NCBI GenBank assembly: GCA_964465065.1
Contig: CAYXHZ010000106.1
Location: 1 to 5,791 of the forward strand
Length of the DNA: 5,791 nucleotides
Reading direction: 5' to 3'
Source of the DNA: CAYMND01 sp964465065
Lineage (GTDB): Bacteria > Acidobacteriota > Aminicenantia > UBA2199
Positions within the stretch are counted from its first letter, which is position 1, and each line of letters begins with the position of its first letter. The notes below the pieces were generated by a model, which did not search any database, was not told the DNA's origin, and worked only from the letters and a program-made list of their open reading frames with translations. This document shows positions 4,609 through 5,791 of the stretch, piece by piece. Made by a program: the position numbers and the translations under genes.

Positions 4609-5667
4609 TCAGTCATTCACCGTCAACAGGCAGGAGACCGGTTTGTGATCGCTCAGTTTGCAGCTTCTGGATAATTGGGCGTTGATGCGGTCGAAGATTT
4701 CATGTTCGATTCGTCCGGCCTGGGATGCCACCCGGAGAGGCAGGCGGTCGCGCACCAGTGCCTGGGAGAAAAGGATGTGGTCGAGCAGGATGTGCGGGCT
4801 GCGGCCGGGATCGATTTTGTCCTGGAAGTGGACCGACCAGCGCAGGGGGTCCGGGTAATCGAACAGAGCGTGGTTGAAGTACTTCTCGGCCTCGAAGATG
4901 CTGCCCTGCAGGGCGGTCAGCAGGTCGAAAAACAGGAACTGCCGCTCGAACAGCTCCTTGCCCGGACCGTCGTTGAGATCGCCCATCAGAAAGATGGCCG
5001 GAGCCTCTTCCTGGGCAAAACGCTGGTCGACGTAGTAGCGGACGTTCTGAGCTTCGCTGGCCAGCTTTACCCTGGCTTGTACGGCTTGACCGATGTAGGT
5101 TTTGCGTTCCGCCTCGTCGCTGCTGGCGAAGCTTCCGGATTTCACCAGTTTGCTTTTGAAATGGCCGCCGATGAGTTCCAGCCGCGTGTCGGCCAGAGGC
5201 AGGACCATGACCTGGGGGTGGCGGTAATGGGAGTGTTTTTTGGCCAGGATCTCGCCCCAGTGATAGACCGGCCAGCTGGCCTGGTGCTCGCCGTTCGGCG
5301 AGGCGGAAGCGGTGTAGTCGCGCCAGACTTGCACCGGCAGGAGAGTGGCCCTTTCCGCCAGGTCCTCCCGGGCGACAAACCAGATCCACTGCCGGCCTTC
5401 CTGCTCGTACGGGTCCCCCGGAGTTCGTTTGACGGCGCGGTAGCCGGGCAGGCCCGAGACGAAACGGTCGATGCCATCCTCGCCGGCCGGGCCTTCGATC
5501 AGACATAGGATGTCGGGTGCGATCTCACGGATCAGTTGGTAGATCCCGTCCAGACGCTGCTGCAGCTTCTGGCGCTGCGGCTCGGCCTTCGAATGGTCGT
5601 CCAGATCCTTGAGCAGGGTGTCCAGCCACTCGCCGTTCCAGCTCGTCAATTTGATCGTTCGGCTCAT
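4609..5667 (-). CDS. Endonuclease/exonuclease/phosphatase (EEP) family protein
   Basis: A 352-residue, probably cytoplasmic enzyme of the EEP (DNase I-like) superfamily. These are metal-dependent phosphodiesterases that cut nucleic acids or phospholipid and inositol phosphates. The conserved order is complete: SWNGEWL with Asn11, CLIEGP with the metal-binding Glu58, GGHFKSK with His169, MGDLND with Asp230 and Asn232, LLDHILFS (294-301), and the terminal SDH with Asp340/His341. No signal peptide or membrane helix is seen, in contrast to secreted relatives. A segment at about 175-225 is rich in Glu, Lys and Ala and probably forms an inserted helix. ATG 5667 is chosen because GGAGGGG (5671-5677) precedes it by 3 bases, or 5 from the GGAGG core. 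An in-frame ATG at 5679 would overlap this SD. It is upstream of the exported-protein gene on the same strand. Fold and catalytic class are firm; substrate is unknown. Confidence 0.92.
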   Translation of the reverse strand: MSRTIKLTSWNGEWLDTLLKDLDDHSKAEPQRQKLQQRLDGIYQLIREIAPDILCLIEGPAGEDGIDRFVSGLPGYRAVKRTPGDPYEQEGRQWIWFVAREDLAERATLLPVQVWRDYTASASPNGEHQASWPVYHWGEILAKKHSHYRHPQVMVLPLADTRLELIGGHFKSKLVKSGSFASSDEAERKTYIGQAVQARVKLASEAQNVRYYVDQRFAQEEAPAIFLMGDLNDGPGKELFERQFLFFDLLTALQGSIFEAEKYFNHALFDYPDPLRWSVHFQDKIDPGRSPHILLDHILFSQALVRDRLPLRVASQAGRIEHEIFDRINAQLSRSCKLSDHKPVSCLLTVND

Positions 5668-5712
5668 TTTCCCCTCCATAAAGATGCCGTCATTTTCCCG
5701 CTGTGTAACTGG

Positions 5713-5739
5713 AAATGCAATACTGCCGATTCAAATGCA
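5713..5739. repeat. Spaced direct repeat AAATGCA
   Basis: AAATGCA occurs at 5713-5719 and again at 5733-5739, exactly 20 bases apart start to start, or about two helical turns. It lies about 50-75 bases upstream of the nuclease-fold gene. Such spacing could suit a regulator, but a 7-base match may be chance. I could not identify a convincing promoter in 5680-5791. Confidence 0.2.
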
Positions 5740-5762
5740 TGAGCATGCGCATTCTGGCCGGC

Positions 5763-5791
5763 GTGCGACAGTTTGTGACCTTGTGACGCAC
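5763..5791. repeat. Tandem TTGTGAC units inside a GTGCG/CGCAC dyad
   Basis: TTGTGAC occurs at 5773-5779 and 5781-5787, in 8-base tandem. The pair is flanked by complementary 5-base arms GTGCG (5763-5767) and CGCAC (5787-5791). The window ends here, so it may be part of a larger element. No function is assigned. Confidence 0.25.

Noticed and set aside
4675..5508. Long open frame on the plus strand, and another on the minus strand, over the nuclease-fold gene
   Set aside because: The minus-strand gene in the correct frame has all EEP catalytic motifs in order. The competing frames have low-complexity products without motifs.
1..5791. Mobile elements, CRISPR arrays, tRNA or rRNA genes, toxin-antitoxin pairs
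   Set aside because: I saw no transposase or integrase motifs, no regularly spaced repeats, no tRNA-like or rRNA-like sequence, and no small gene pairs with toxin or antitoxin features on either strand.

Overview
The window is a gene-dense stretch of a bacterial chromosome with moderately high GC. It carries eight protein-coding genes and no RNA genes, CRISPR arrays or recognisable insertion sequences. Strong Shine-Dalgarno (SD) sequences, a lipoprotein-type signal and short gaps indicate a Gram-negative bacterium. The overall flavour (a PadR regulator, a GlsB-type membrane protein, and a periplasmic protein with a pilin-like helix) would suit Desulfobacterota such as Desulfuromonadia, but this placement is a guess and no marker gene settles it.

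Layout. Bases 1-131 hold an imperfect inverted repeat and a possible promoter. Bases 132-617 (+) encode an exported SnoaL/NTF2-fold protein. It faces a three-gene minus-strand operon that reads from 1888 down to 631: a PadR-family repressor, a short DUF2812 protein, and a second, membrane-anchored DUF2812 protein. The three genes are tightly packed (a 2-base gap, then a 4-base ATGA overlap). The operon starts from a well-formed sigma70-type promoter whose spacer contains a near-perfect palindrome. A second perfect dyad lies just downstream, which is the layout expected for PadR autorepression.

Diverging from padR on the plus strand are a small GlsB/YeaQ-type three-helix membrane protein (2015-2266) and a complete CPBP/CAAX-type intramembrane glutamic protease (2359-3084). 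The protease gene converges with two further minus-strand genes. One encodes a 468-residue exported, probably lipid-anchored protein of unknown function (3097-4503). The other encodes an endonuclease/exonuclease/phosphatase-fold enzyme (4609-5667).

How the genes fit together. The central block (PadR, two DUF2812 proteins, GlsB-like protein, CPBP protease) looks like a membrane- or envelope-stress module around one regulated intergenic region. This is inference from arrangement. The flanking genes look like ordinary housekeeping or hypothetical genes. The most unusual points are the tandem DUF2812 pair in which one copy lacks the membrane tail, the PadR promoter-operator, and the type IV pilin-like helix at the far C-terminus of the exported protein. 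I do not see a clearly novel multi-gene system beyond these.
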